Positions 44,893 to 53,826 of a stretch of 64,000 nt of DNA are shown here, piece by piece. Position numbers and translations under genes: made by a program. The DNA is from Wolbachia endosymbiont (group A) of Rhinocyllus conicus. GTDB taxonomy: Bacteria > Pseudomonadota > Alphaproteobacteria > Rickettsiales > Anaplasmataceae. Within the stretch, counting starts at the first letter, position 1; the number at the start of each line of letters is the position of its first letter. The stretch spans positions 1,364,001 through 1,428,000 of the forward strand of contig NZ_OX366349.1 in assembly GCF_947250775.1 (NCBI RefSeq), given 5' to 3'. The notes under the pieces are model-generated. The model made no database searches and was not told the origin of the DNA. It was given only the letters and a program-made list of their open reading frames with translations.

Positions 44893-47800
44893 TCAATTGT
44901 TCAGGACCTTTGCTTCCGTGTTATCCAACGAATCACCATAAGTCACTGCTTTGAGGTAAAATTTTCTCCCTGATTGCACTTCAAAAGAAATTATTGAATC
45001 ATCAAGTAAGGTAAATTTCTCACCTCCTGTATGCTCATACTCTTTAGTACCTTCTTGCCCTCTAATTAGGTTGCTAAGCTTATATTTATTTTTATCTATG
45101 AGTTTAGTACTCTGGAATTTCACTATCTCTTTTCCGATTAATGCTGAATTTGAATCGATAATTCCTAGCAGCTTACCAAAACGTAATACTATTACAAGCC
45201 CCTCATCGGTAGATTCCATTACATATCCGTAAGTAGACTGTTTATTTGTGCTTGCGATAGGCTTATAATCCTTATCGTTGTACGAAATAAAGAGTGTTGC
45301 TCCTTTCCAATTCTTTTCCTCATTAATTAAAGTAAAGCTTGCGCTATTACCTTTAACATGCGGTAAATCTATCATTTCTATGATGGTTTTGCTGATGTGA
45401 GAAGGAGGGTATTCCTTCAGCATAAGTGACCTTGTTGAAGGAAAAGAAAGCTTATATATAGAGTGATCATAACCAACGCCAATTACTTGAATGGACATGC
45501 TTTCAAATTTTGTTTTTATAATTCTCACCGTATGCTTTTTCTCACCGTCTAAAATCGTTATGACATCACTTGGCGCAAGCCATGCATATTTTATCGGTAG
45601 CTTGAAATTGTATATATTTCTCTCTTGCCACGAAGAATAAAGTAAAACTTCAGCGATATTTTGTGCCTCTCCCTCCTCCATAATGAGCGGTATTTCAACT
45701 GTTGCAGCAGTGCCTTGCTTTGGCAACTCAGCATATTTAACATCAATTGGATAGCCAAAATTGCGATTAAAATAAACGACGTTAACTTTATTGTTTAAAT
45801 CCAGTTGACTAATATTAACAAGTTTTGAATTGTTACTGAAAACCGTTTCACCAATTGGCATTACAGTTGTAACTCCCCTGCCCTTTTGGACAAATTTCAG
45901 TTTAGAGCCCTGTTCAACCACATCAAAAAAATAGCAACTTTGCAGCATTTTAATAATAGAACGTACGGGTTGCTGGTCGTTTATCACATATCCAGACAAT
46001 AACCCTTTGACGCCACCTGTATCAAACTGATCGCTTTTTAAACCTGCTTTTTGTAATAGATCCGATAAAACATCGGAAATATTAAGCTGTGAAAGCTTTC
46101 CCTGAATCCAATGTCCTGTTTGCCAATTATGGCAGTCAGTCCACATATCGCACAAGTTGGGGAAATAAGGAAATGGCCTTGCATCCCATGCCCAGAGAAA
46201 CATTTTTTCTACCATTTCTGAGCTTTGCCACTTCTTTAGCGTTCCTTCAATTGCAATTTTTTGTGAAAGAAAGCTCACCTCTCCGTTTGAATATCGTGGA
46301 TATTTGCTCTCTATGCTGCCTTTGTCAACAAACACATTTGGCTCATTAGTGCAGCCGTTCATACTGGGAAATCCATATTCAGTAAACCATATTTTTTTCA
46401 TTTTTGGTTGCCATTTTGTTTTACTACCACCGGGGTTTATGTGAGTTTCACTCCACCATTTCTCTATATTTTTCCACGCATACCTGCTGTCGTTATACTT
46501 TACTTTTTCAGGCTCACTTTTTGAGTAATCATAGAAATAATCATACCCCACTCCACTGCTCCAACCACCCATTACATCTTCCGCAGAATAGCCAAAAGGA
46601 GGCTCTGGACCATCAGTCAGTGGAAAATAAGCATCTATGCCAACAACGTCGATGTACTGTGAAGACCACAGTTCATCCATATTATACCAACCATCATATG
46701 AGTGGTATTCGCTCCAATCCGCAGCGTAAGTTACTGTTACTTCTTTTCCAAGATCAAGTTTTATTCGCTTTGCAAGCTTAACTAGCTCTGCCACTGCAGG
46801 GTAATTACCTTTTTCATCTCTGATTTTGGTAAGTTCAACAAATTCAGAACCAATGATAAACCCTTCCACTTTAGTTTGTTTGGCAATGCTTGCATAATGC
46901 TCTATAAATTTGTTGTACTGATTCTTAAAAAAATCACTTATATCTTGAGGAGCCCCGCTCAATCTTCCTCGCCACTCTTTGTTCTTTGTATCAAGTAAGG
47001 GCATCGGATAGAGCATCACCTTGTAGCCTCTGCTGTGTAGCTCTTCTATATATCTTATTAGCGCTGAATCACTAACTGTGCCACCATATCTTGGGTTTCC
47101 ATTATCATCTTTTGAAATTAGCTGAGCATCATCTCTGGTACTACTTCCTACTTGCCAATCATCAGGTAATATTGCGGAATCATCTTGAAATTCAACTGCA
47201 GGGTATATTTTACAATCTTTAATGTTCAGATCATTCACAAACCAATTGACTACTACCGATACCCACTCAACATTTGGTAAATCTCCCTTTAATTGATCCA
47301 AAGAAAGCACTGCATCGCTCTTTTTAGTGTGGTTGTTATGATTTACCCTTTGTGCCAGCCCATATGGGATATATTGGTTGCTGCTTATTTTCTCTTGCGC
47401 GATTTTCTTCTGTATTTTTGTATCATATACAAACTCTCCTGAGCCTGGTATTATATTGATATTCTGAATATTTTCTACTACTGAAAATCCGCTAGGCTTT
47501 AATATAGTCTGCACTTCAAATGTGAATACCGGAACGCGGTTATTATAGTCTGCTAAAGGAAAATTCTTGATGACTATGTAAGATATTCCCCTATAAGCCG
47601 GCACACCTTCGATTGACGACATAAATGGATCAGGATTTTGGTCTTCTCTGCCGCTGTAAAAAGTATAATCTATTTCATCAAAGCTAAGTGATGTTGTATC
47701 TGCCCAGATTCTGTTTAATTTTTCTACTTTCCCCTTGCAGATCGCAATTGCAAGCGTTGCATAGTAATTATACTCAACATTCATACCTCTTCCAATTTTG

Positions 47801-48090
47801 CTTTTGGTGGTTATCGCCTCTTCTTTTATTGGCTGTGACCAAATAATGTTCCCTGCAATGCGAGCAGTGCCATAGATAATTGGTATCGTCCTTCCATAGG
47901 TTGAGGTTTGAACTTGCAGATTTTTTAGTCTCGCACCATGCGTTACTTTCTGCTCAGCATCAAGGCTAAACATCGCACCATCAAGCTGCGCACCAAGAAA
48001 AGCACCGAGTTCTGAGCCGATAATCTGGCCAATTGGACCAAAAATGCTGCCTGCTTGACCAAAAATTGATGATAAAATTATTGTGGACAT
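44893..48090 (-). CDS. GTA/phage tail hub protein with TIM-barrel-like domain
   Basis: 1065 residues from the ATG at 48090, which has GGAGGATTATC upstream; the frame stays open 41 codons further through palindromic repeat DNA and is not credible there. The N-terminal part (IFGPIGQIIGSELGAFLGAQLDG) and RTIPIIYGTARIAGNIIWS match gene transfer agent orfg15-type proteins. A GH25/TIM-barrel-like domain spans about 290-640 (GYKVMLYPMPLLDT, GFIIGSEFVELTKIR, IDVVGIDAYFPLTDGPE, KIWFTEYGFPSMNG). The phage-tail domain is C-terminal. It is not of WO type and has no phage neighbours. Confidence 0.85.
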   Translation of the reverse strand: MSTIILSSIFGQAGSIFGPIGQIIGSELGAFLGAQLDGAMFSLDAEQKVTHGARLKNLQVQTSTYGRTIPIIYGTARIAGNIIWSQPIKEEAITTKSKIGRGMNVEYNYYATLAIAICKGKVEKLNRIWADTTSLSFDEIDYTFYSGREDQNPDPFMSSIEGVPAYRGISYIVIKNFPLADYNNRVPVFTFEVQTILKPSGFSVVENIQNINIIPGSGEFVYDTKIQKKIAQEKISSNQYIPYGLAQRVNHNNHTKKSDAVLSLDQLKGDLPNVEWVSVVVNWFVNDLNIKDCKIYPAVEFQDDSAILPDDWQVGSSTRDDAQLISKDDNGNPRYGGTVSDSALIRYIEELHSRGYKVMLYPMPLLDTKNKEWRGRLSGAPQDISDFFKNQYNKFIEHYASIAKQTKVEGFIIGSEFVELTKIRDEKGNYPAVAELVKLAKRIKLDLGKEVTVTYAADWSEYHSYDGWYNMDELWSSQYIDVVGIDAYFPLTDGPEPPFGYSAEDVMGGWSSGVGYDYFYDYSKSEPEKVKYNDSRYAWKNIEKWWSETHINPGGSKTKWQPKMKKIWFTEYGFPSMNGCTNEPNVFVDKGSIESKYPRYSNGEVSFLSQKIAIEGTLKKWQSSEMVEKMFLWAWDARPFPYFPNLCDMWTDCHNWQTGHWIQGKLSQLNISDVLSDLLQKAGLKSDQFDTGGVKGLLSGYVINDQQPVRSIIKMLQSCYFFDVVEQGSKLKFVQKGRGVTTVMPIGETVFSNNSKLVNISQLDLNNKVNVVYFNRNFGYPIDVKYAELPKQGTAATVEIPLIMEEGEAQNIAEVLLYSSWQERNIYNFKLPIKYAWLAPSDVITILDGEKKHTVRIIKTKFESMSIQVIGVGYDHSIYKLSFPSTRSLMLKEYPPSHISKTIIEMIDLPHVKGNSASFTLINEEKNWKGATLFISYNDKDYKPIASTNKQSTYGYVMESTDEGLVIVLRFGKLLGIIDSNSALIGKEIVKFQSTKLIDKNKYKLSNLIRGQEGTKEYEHTGGEKFTLLDDSIISFEVQSGRKFYLKAVTYGDSLDNTEAKVLNN

Positions 48091-48130
48091 GATAATCCTC
48101 CTTTTTGTTTCTATAGTTAATGTAGGCTCT

Positions 48131-48353
48131 ACGTCATACCGCCGCGCCGCTAACAAGCAGCGGGATGACGAGCTTATCGTTATGCCGCCACGAACCGTCA
48201 TACCGCGATTCATTCGCGGTATCTCTTAGCATAGATTCCGCTAACAAGCAGCGGGATGACGAGCTTATCGTTATGCCGCCGCGAACCGTCATACCGCGAT
48301 TCATTCGCGGTATAGATTCCGCTAACTAGTAGCGGAATGACGAATTTGTCGTT
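48131..48353. repeat. Palindromic element array
   Basis: Alternating CCGCTAACAAGCAGCGG and TACCGCGATTCATTCGCGGTA palindromes with ATGACGAGCTTATCGTTATG spacers; a ~100-bp period is seen twice. It lies upstream of the tail-hub gene. The following ~190 bases to 48547 are AT-rich with no gene seen. Confidence 0.85.
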
Positions 48354-48547
48354 TTACAGCCACTTGGATGATAATTTGCCACTAAATAGTAGGAAATTCA
48401 ATAGCTTACAATGAATAGTTGAAGTTTTTAATTAAGAAAAGCACATGGCGAACCATATGGTTACAAATTTATTATAATCAGTGAAAAAAAGTGCGGAAGT
48501 AAAAAATTTATGTTGATTTTACAATATTAATTATTAGCATAATTAGC

Positions 48548-49444
48548 ATGATTATAAGTATGGTAAAACCAATGAAAGTTAACTTATCTAAAGAAAATAG
48601 TGAGAGAGTCTTATCCGGTGCAAAATGGATTGCTAACCTTGTTCAAGGTTATTTTGCATCACTGAATAATAATAGCATAAAACCAACTAGCTCTGGAAAA
48701 AAGCTAATAGATGCTTTTTTACTTGTCCCAATCATTGTACCCACTGCCATTACAGTAGCATGGGGAGTGTGTACCTATTTTCTTTTGGATGCAGTTAGTA
48801 TTCAAAAAAACAACTCCTTATTATCTAAAATAGCAAAATTTACAGCTAAAATCTTCATCTATATTGCTGCCGCTATGATTTTAATTCCGTGCATCATATC
48901 AAATGTAGTAATTTCACTGATACCTGCACTTATTTTTTATTGCATTAATAGAGATTTCCTTCATCAAAAAAATACAAGTATAGAAAATCAAGCGGCAGAT
49001 ACAATGAATGATGAAGAGTACAAAAAGCGTATTGAAGAAGAAGTTGGTGAATTGGAACAGCAAAACATTGCAGAACCAACTACAGAAGTAATATCTCGAA
49101 CAGTGGAAGGTATAGATCGGACCATTATAGTAGGGATTGTAAATGATGATATTAAAGACGGTAAAGGAGTGATAAGAACAGTTGAAGATGACCACAATGT
49201 AGCTATAAAGGGGATAATTGCTGCTGGTGAAACAGAAGGTTATGCTGTCGGTTTTGGTTTACAATGTAGCCTTACTGAAGAGGGTGGCGTAGACCTTCAA
49301 TGTGGTCTTAGCACACGCATTGGAAGTAACAAAAAGCAGGCAATTGAACGTTTGGGAGAAAGTGAATCAGTACGCACTTTGCTCTCTGGCAATGGTGGAA
49401 TATTATTTATAGAGCAGCCCGGTAGCCCACAACGGAAGCAGTAA
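48548..49444 (+). CDS. Hypothetical membrane protein, Wolbachia-type
   Basis: 298 residues. Residues ~60-140 contain two or three hydrophobic helices (DAFLLVPIIVPTAITVAWGV, FIYIAAAMILIPCIISNVVI). The C-terminal ~150 residues are soluble and acidic (DEEYKKRIEEEVGELEQQ), ending with a Gly-rich beta part. Two possible starts lie 12 bases apart. No family is recognised. It converges with dcd, with adjacent stops. Confidence 0.72.
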   Translation: MIISMVKPMKVNLSKENSERVLSGAKWIANLVQGYFASLNNNSIKPTSSGKKLIDAFLLVPIIVPTAITVAWGVCTYFLLDAVSIQKNNSLLSKIAKFTAKIFIYIAAAMILIPCIISNVVISLIPALIFYCINRDFLHQKNTSIENQAADTMNDEEYKKRIEEEVGELEQQNIAEPTTEVISRTVEGIDRTIIVGIVNDDIKDGKGVIRTVEDDHNVAIKGIIAAGETEGYAVGFGLQCSLTEEGGVDLQCGLSTRIGSNKKQAIERLGESESVRTLLSGNGGILFIEQPGSPQRKQ

Positions 49445-50002
49445 TTATTTCACCAGCGGCAAAGTGATACCATGCTGATTCATATATTTTCCTTTCATAT
49501 CATCATATGATTTTTCACACTCACTTTCGCCGCTTAAAAATACGAATTGGCATGCGCCTTCATTAGCGTAAATTTTTGCAGGAAGTGGGGTGGTGTTTGA
49601 GAATTCGAGTGTGACATGACCTTCCCATCCAGGTTCTAAGGGAGTAACGTTTACTATAATTCCACACCTTGCGTAAGTTGATTTACCAACACAAATGACC
49701 AGTACATTTCTTGGTATACGAAAATATTCCACTGTGCTTGCAAGCACAAAGCTATTTGGTGGAATTATGCATACGTCTGTTTCTTTATCTATAAAACTAT
49801 TCTCAGAGAAATTTTTAGGGTCCACGATGGCTGAATTAACGTTAGTAAAAATTTTAAATTTATTATCCACTCTTGCATCATACCCATAAGACGATAGTCC
49901 GAAAGATATAACACCTTTGCTGCTTTTGTGATCCACAAAAGGCTCTATCATTCCAAAATTTTCAGCTTTTTCTCTGATCCATTTATCTGGCATAACTGCC
50001 AT
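49445..50002 (-). CDS. dcd: dCTP deaminase
   Basis: 185 residues, normal length. The motifs SFGLSSYGYDARVDNKF, FVLASTVEYFRIPRNVL, GKSTYARCGIIVNVTPLEPGWEGHVTLEFSNTTPLPAKIYANEGACQFVF (core read from positions, with catalytic Glu in TLEFSN) are those of Dcd. It converts dCTP to dUTP on the way to thymidylate. A purine-rich GGGG site precedes the ATG. Confidence 0.96.
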   Translation of the reverse strand: MAVMPDKWIREKAENFGMIEPFVDHKSSKGVISFGLSSYGYDARVDNKFKIFTNVNSAIVDPKNFSENSFIDKETDVCIIPPNSFVLASTVEYFRIPRNVLVICVGKSTYARCGIIVNVTPLEPGWEGHVTLEFSNTTPLPAKIYANEGACQFVFLSGESECEKSYDDMKGKYMNQHGITLPLVK

Positions 50003-50143
50003 AATTGCCCCTTAAAGTTGTGTAATACTTACAATAATATAAAATAAAATTTAAATGTAAACTGTAGCTTTTGTCATGCAATTAAAGCTTTTCAGTTTGA
50101 TTTTTTATTACAATAATTAGATTTATGTTCTTAGCTAAAAACA

Positions 50144-51160
50144 ATGTTTAGAAACTTTCTCCTGATTTTTGTATTCGTATTATTCACGCCGCTGTCAAAT
50201 GCTGATGCCAGGAAATACATCAGAATTGTTGGATCTTCAACCGTTTTTCCTTTTATCTCATTTGTAGCCGAGGAGTTCAATCGTGTATTCTCTTTTAAGA
50301 CTCCAGTTGTGGAATCGATAGGAAGTGGATCAGGGTTCAAAATGTTTTGCTCAGGAATAGGGGAAGACACGCCAGACATCACCACTTCATCTCGCCCTAT
50401 GAAGGAAGTAGAAAGAGAACTATGTAAAAGAAATAAAATTAATGAAGTGATAGAGATCATCATTGGCTATGATGGAATTGTCATTGCAAATTCAAATCAA
50501 AGCCATAGATTTGATTTCACAAAGAAGGACTTATTTGAAACTTTATCTGCATATTCTCAAGAAAATGATAAATTAGTAAAAAATAATAAGAAGTTTTGGT
50601 CTGATGTAAATCAAGCCTTACCAAAAACAGAAATTGAAATTTATGGTCCACATCAAAATACAGGCACATACGAAACTTTGGTTAATTCTATTATGTTCAA
50701 TCAATATTCATGCATGAACTCGAGAATTTTCAAAGAGAATTATAAAGATCAGGAAGAAAGAAAGAAAGCATGTGGTAATATAAGGGATGACGGAAGGTAT
50801 ATAGAAGTTGGAATTAATGAAAACATAATAATACAAAAATTGAAAAGTAACAAGAACGCTTTAGGGATATTTAGTTTTAGCTTTTTAATGAGGAATCAAG
50901 ATAAAATACAAGGGAGCACAATTGCAGGAATTGAGCCAACTTACGAAAATATATCATCGGGAAAATATATATTAGCAAGACCTCTATACCTTTATATAAA
51001 GAAAGAACACCTGGATACTGTTGATGGATTAAGAGAATTCATAAAAGAAATTATAGATTCGATCGGCATTGAAGATGGGTACCTATCTAGGCTTGGTCTA
51101 ATCCCACTTTCAAGTGAAGACATGAAAAAAGCTTCAGCAAAAGTTTATGATATAACGTGA
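50144..51160 (+). CDS. pstS: Phosphate ABC transporter substrate-binding protein (PstS family)
   Basis: 338 residues with a signal peptide (FRNFLLIFVFVLFTPLSNADA) and then the mature start KYIRIVGSSTVFPF, which supplies the phosphate-binding GSSTVFP motif. The SGSGFKMFCSG and DITTSSRPMK segments follow as in PstS. It would capture phosphate in the periplasm for a PstABC importer, which is not encoded in this window. MITE copy 4 lies about 100 bases beyond its stop. Confidence 0.88.
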   Translation: MFRNFLLIFVFVLFTPLSNADARKYIRIVGSSTVFPFISFVAEEFNRVFSFKTPVVESIGSGSGFKMFCSGIGEDTPDITTSSRPMKEVERELCKRNKINEVIEIIIGYDGIVIANSNQSHRFDFTKKDLFETLSAYSQENDKLVKNNKKFWSDVNQALPKTEIEIYGPHQNTGTYETLVNSIMFNQYSCMNSRIFKENYKDQEERKKACGNIRDDGRYIEVGINENIIIQKLKSNKNALGIFSFSFLMRNQDKIQGSTIAGIEPTYENISSGKYILARPLYLYIKKEHLDTVDGLREFIKEIIDSIGIEDGYLSRLGLIPLSSEDMKKASAKVYDIT

Positions 51161-51259
51161 CGGCAACGCTTCTTTTATATTCTTGATACTGTTCAGGGGC
51201 ACGGCTAATGCGCAAATATTGAGCAAAAGTGGTGTCATTCCAGTGCTTGACACTGGAAT

Positions 51260-51585
51260 GGCTTTGTTGCATCGCTAGCTATGATGGATTAAAGATAAAA
51301 AAGATGGAGAATATCAGTAGCTTATTATTCTGGTATTTATAACAAGAACGGTCAGTGAATACCTAAATTTGAGTAAAAGAAATTTCACTACCACTCACTA
51401 ATCCGGCTAAAATTCAAGAATTTCAATGCTTTAGCTATTTTCAATAGAATTAAGTTTATTAATATAAATAATAAATTACTATTCTTAAATTTGATCAGAT
51501 TGATTGCAAAAAAACAAGATTTTCAATAGGTTGCTTATAATCCTAGCTATAGTTAGCCTTTCATAAGTAGCGATGCAACAAAGCC
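51260..51585 (+). mobile_element. 326-bp MITE, copy 4
   Basis: It has the same sequence as the other copies. The target duplication CACTGGAAT is at 51251-51259 and 51586-51594, inside a CCAGTGCTTGACACTGG palindromic element. Confidence 0.95.
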
Positions 51586-51708
51586 CACTGGAATCCAGAC
51601 TTTAATTATTATACTCGTAAATAAGTGTAATAGATAATGGTCCTGGTGAGAAAAAAGTTCACCTCAAATGCAGTATTTTTGTTGAAATAGCTCAACTGGA
51701 TGCCAGTG

Positions 51709-52797
51709 GGCTTTGTTGCATCGCTCAAGTGAAAAGAACTGGCAGTTACTGACAAAATTCATTATAAATAGCCATTTAACCGTTGAAGAAAAAATATGCC
51801 ACAAAAAATGAGAGTCAGTAACTGCCATGAATATAACAAATTTCTCCAAGAAAGAGGAAGCATTTTTTGTTATATCAATGACGCCATAGAAAATTGGTAC
51901 GAGAATTGTCCAAAAATGCAGGGCGGCAACTATATTTATAGTGATAAAGTTGTGATTTTGGTGCATATAATCGTCAGTTTCTTTAGAATTGGTTTAAGAC
52001 AAACAGTCGGGTTTATAAAAGGGTATTTGCAACAAATAGGAAGAGATTTGGCAGTTATCAGCTATTCACAAGCATCAAGAAGGTTTAAGAAACTTAATAT
52101 TAAGATAAATGATTGCAGAATTGATAAAAATAATATGGAAGATATCGAAATTGCTATGGACAGTACAGGAATTAGTATATACAACAACACTCCTGGTCAC
52201 AGCAAGGAAAATAGCACTGACAGAAAATATCGTGGCTATGAGCAAACGAGAAAATTGCACGTAATGTTGAATATAAACAACAAAAAAGCCATAGCTGTAA
52301 AATACAGTAACGGTGTCTACTCTGATCACTATGGAGCTTGTGATTTGCTAAAAGAAGTTGATTTTCAGCATGCCATAAAAGCACTATATGCAGATAGAGC
52401 ATGTGATAGGCACAAGTTTTATAAGTTGTGTAACGAATATGATATAAAGACAAAAATTCCACCAATAAACAATGCGGCAGAACATCCAGAAATAGATTAT
52501 ATGTCTGACAGGAATGCTGCTATTAGGTTAATAAAATTATACGGTGAAGATGGCATGAAAGAATGGAAAAAAGAAGTAAATTATGGGAAAAGATCTTATA
52601 TTGAAGGGTTTTTCTCAAGATTAAAGCAAATATTCGGATTTAGTTTTAGGAATAAATCTGAGATAAATCGAGAAAAAGAACTGCTAATCAAATGCTATTT
52701 GCTTAATAAATTCACTGATATTGGTATGGCTAAATTTGAGATAGTTACATGAATTTACCATAAATCACCATCTCATAAAGTGTGATGCAACAAAGCC
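51709..52797 (+). mobile_element. IS5-family insertion sequence (IS903-like), copy 2, 1089 bp
   Basis: It has the same length and near-identical sequence to the copy at 22671. A clean 9-bp target duplication ATGCCAGTG is at 51700-51708 and 52798-52806. The target is a palindromic element (GCCAGTGTCACGCACTGGC). Confidence 0.95.
51796..52752 (+). CDS. IS5-family transposase, copy 2
   Basis: 318 residues, identical in sequence to the product of the 22758 gene, with only silent differences seen. The DDE residues Asp122, Asp200 and Glu270 are intact. The near-identity of the two IS copies and the perfect target duplication point to recent transposition, so this is a likely active source for moving the MITEs that share its ends. 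Confidence 0.94.
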   Translation: MPQKMRVSNCHEYNKFLQERGSIFCYINDAIENWYENCPKMQGGNYIYSDKVVILVHIIVSFFRIGLRQTVGFIKGYLQQIGRDLAVISYSQASRRFKKLNIKINDCRIDKNNMEDIEIAMDSTGISIYNNTPGHSKENSTDRKYRGYEQTRKLHVMLNINNKKAIAVKYSNGVYSDHYGACDLLKEVDFQHAIKALYADRACDRHKFYKLCNEYDIKTKIPPINNAAEHPEIDYMSDRNAAIRLIKLYGEDGMKEWKKEVNYGKRSYIEGFFSRLKQIFGFSFRNKSEINREKELLIKCYLLNKFTDIGMAKFEIVT

Positions 52798-52960
52798 ATG
52801 CCAGTGTCACGCACTGGCATGACACCATTTGTTGTAAACTCACTTTTATGGTTATCTTTTTATACTACCTTGTCTACCTTATTTTGTCGCTTTCCTGAAC
52901 GGATACATATTCTTTGTCTAGCGTAGTCAGATCCCAGCGCGCCGCGCTGGGATGACATTA

Positions 52961-53680
52961 TTAACGTTGTACTGCTGTAAACGTTCTGTCTACACTTGGA
53001 TCTTCTAAAACCTTAGCAATACCAGCACCCATTAATATAACGGCTGCCAAAGCTGTTAAAGCCAGTGCAACTGCAGGATACGCTAGCACATAGGCTGCAA
53101 TAGCACCAGCTACGCATAGTCCAGTAACGCCTAGAGCAATCTTCCCTTTGTGTTCACTCCAGAAGTTTGTATCGTTATTTTCTGTGGTTTTGTTGCCAGT
53201 AGTTGGTGCAGTAGTGTTAGTTACTATAGGAGCGTTGGAATCAAGACCCATTACCCTCTTGTGCTCTTCCACTTCTTCAATAACTGTTTTAAGAGCAGGA
53301 TATATATCTGTGTTATTAGGGTCAATTTTTCTTTGAAAATGTTTAAGATTATCTATTGTATCCGTAAAATATGGTTGATCTTCAAAAAATTTTGTTACCT
53401 TGTAACCACACAAAGAATCACGAGTTTTTTGATCAGCCTCCTTCCAAATTAGTTCAATGATCTCTACTTTAGTGTTAACGCTAGCTTTAGAACAGTTAAT
53501 AACAAAATCTAAAATGGTACCTTTGTCACCAGTCAAAGTCTCCTCGTGGCTCAAAACTGCTTGTATATCACTATGTCCATTACTGTCGAGTACGTTCTGG
53601 AATTCTTGAAAATTGCCATTCCAGACTGCCTGTCTTAATGAACCTAGAATTTCTTCTTGTGCATTAGTTAATTCAATCAT
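52961..53680 (-). CDS. Hypothetical protein with C-terminal hydrophobic hairpin
   Basis: 239 residues. The N-terminal ~130 are helical and faintly like degenerate ankyrin repeats (LRQAVWNGNFQEFQNVLD). A Thr/Asn-rich linker follows. At about 177-225 there is a hydrophobic hairpin (KIALGVTGLCVAGAIAAYVL, YPAVALALTALAAVILMGAG). The layout resembles the C-terminus of the ankyrin protein ending at 61022. A membrane-anchored effector is plausible but not shown. Confidence 0.7.
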   Translation of the reverse strand: MIELTNAQEEILGSLRQAVWNGNFQEFQNVLDSNGHSDIQAVLSHEETLTGDKGTILDFVINCSKASVNTKVEIIELIWKEADQKTRDSLCGYKVTKFFEDQPYFTDTIDNLKHFQRKIDPNNTDIYPALKTVIEEVEEHKRVMGLDSNAPIVTNTTAPTTGNKTTENNDTNFWSEHKGKIALGVTGLCVAGAIAAYVLAYPAVALALTALAAVILMGAGIAKVLEDPSVDRTFTAVQR

Positions 53681-53826
53681 ATCTTACCTCTATTTTCTAT
53701 AAAGTTTAATTATCACACATATTTACAAGTAAGTCAAGTATATTGTTAATAACTGTTAATAAAGGCCAACAAAATGCTTGACGTTAGAGTAGCTTTTATG
53801 GCTTTGTATAGCGAGGAAATAACTCT

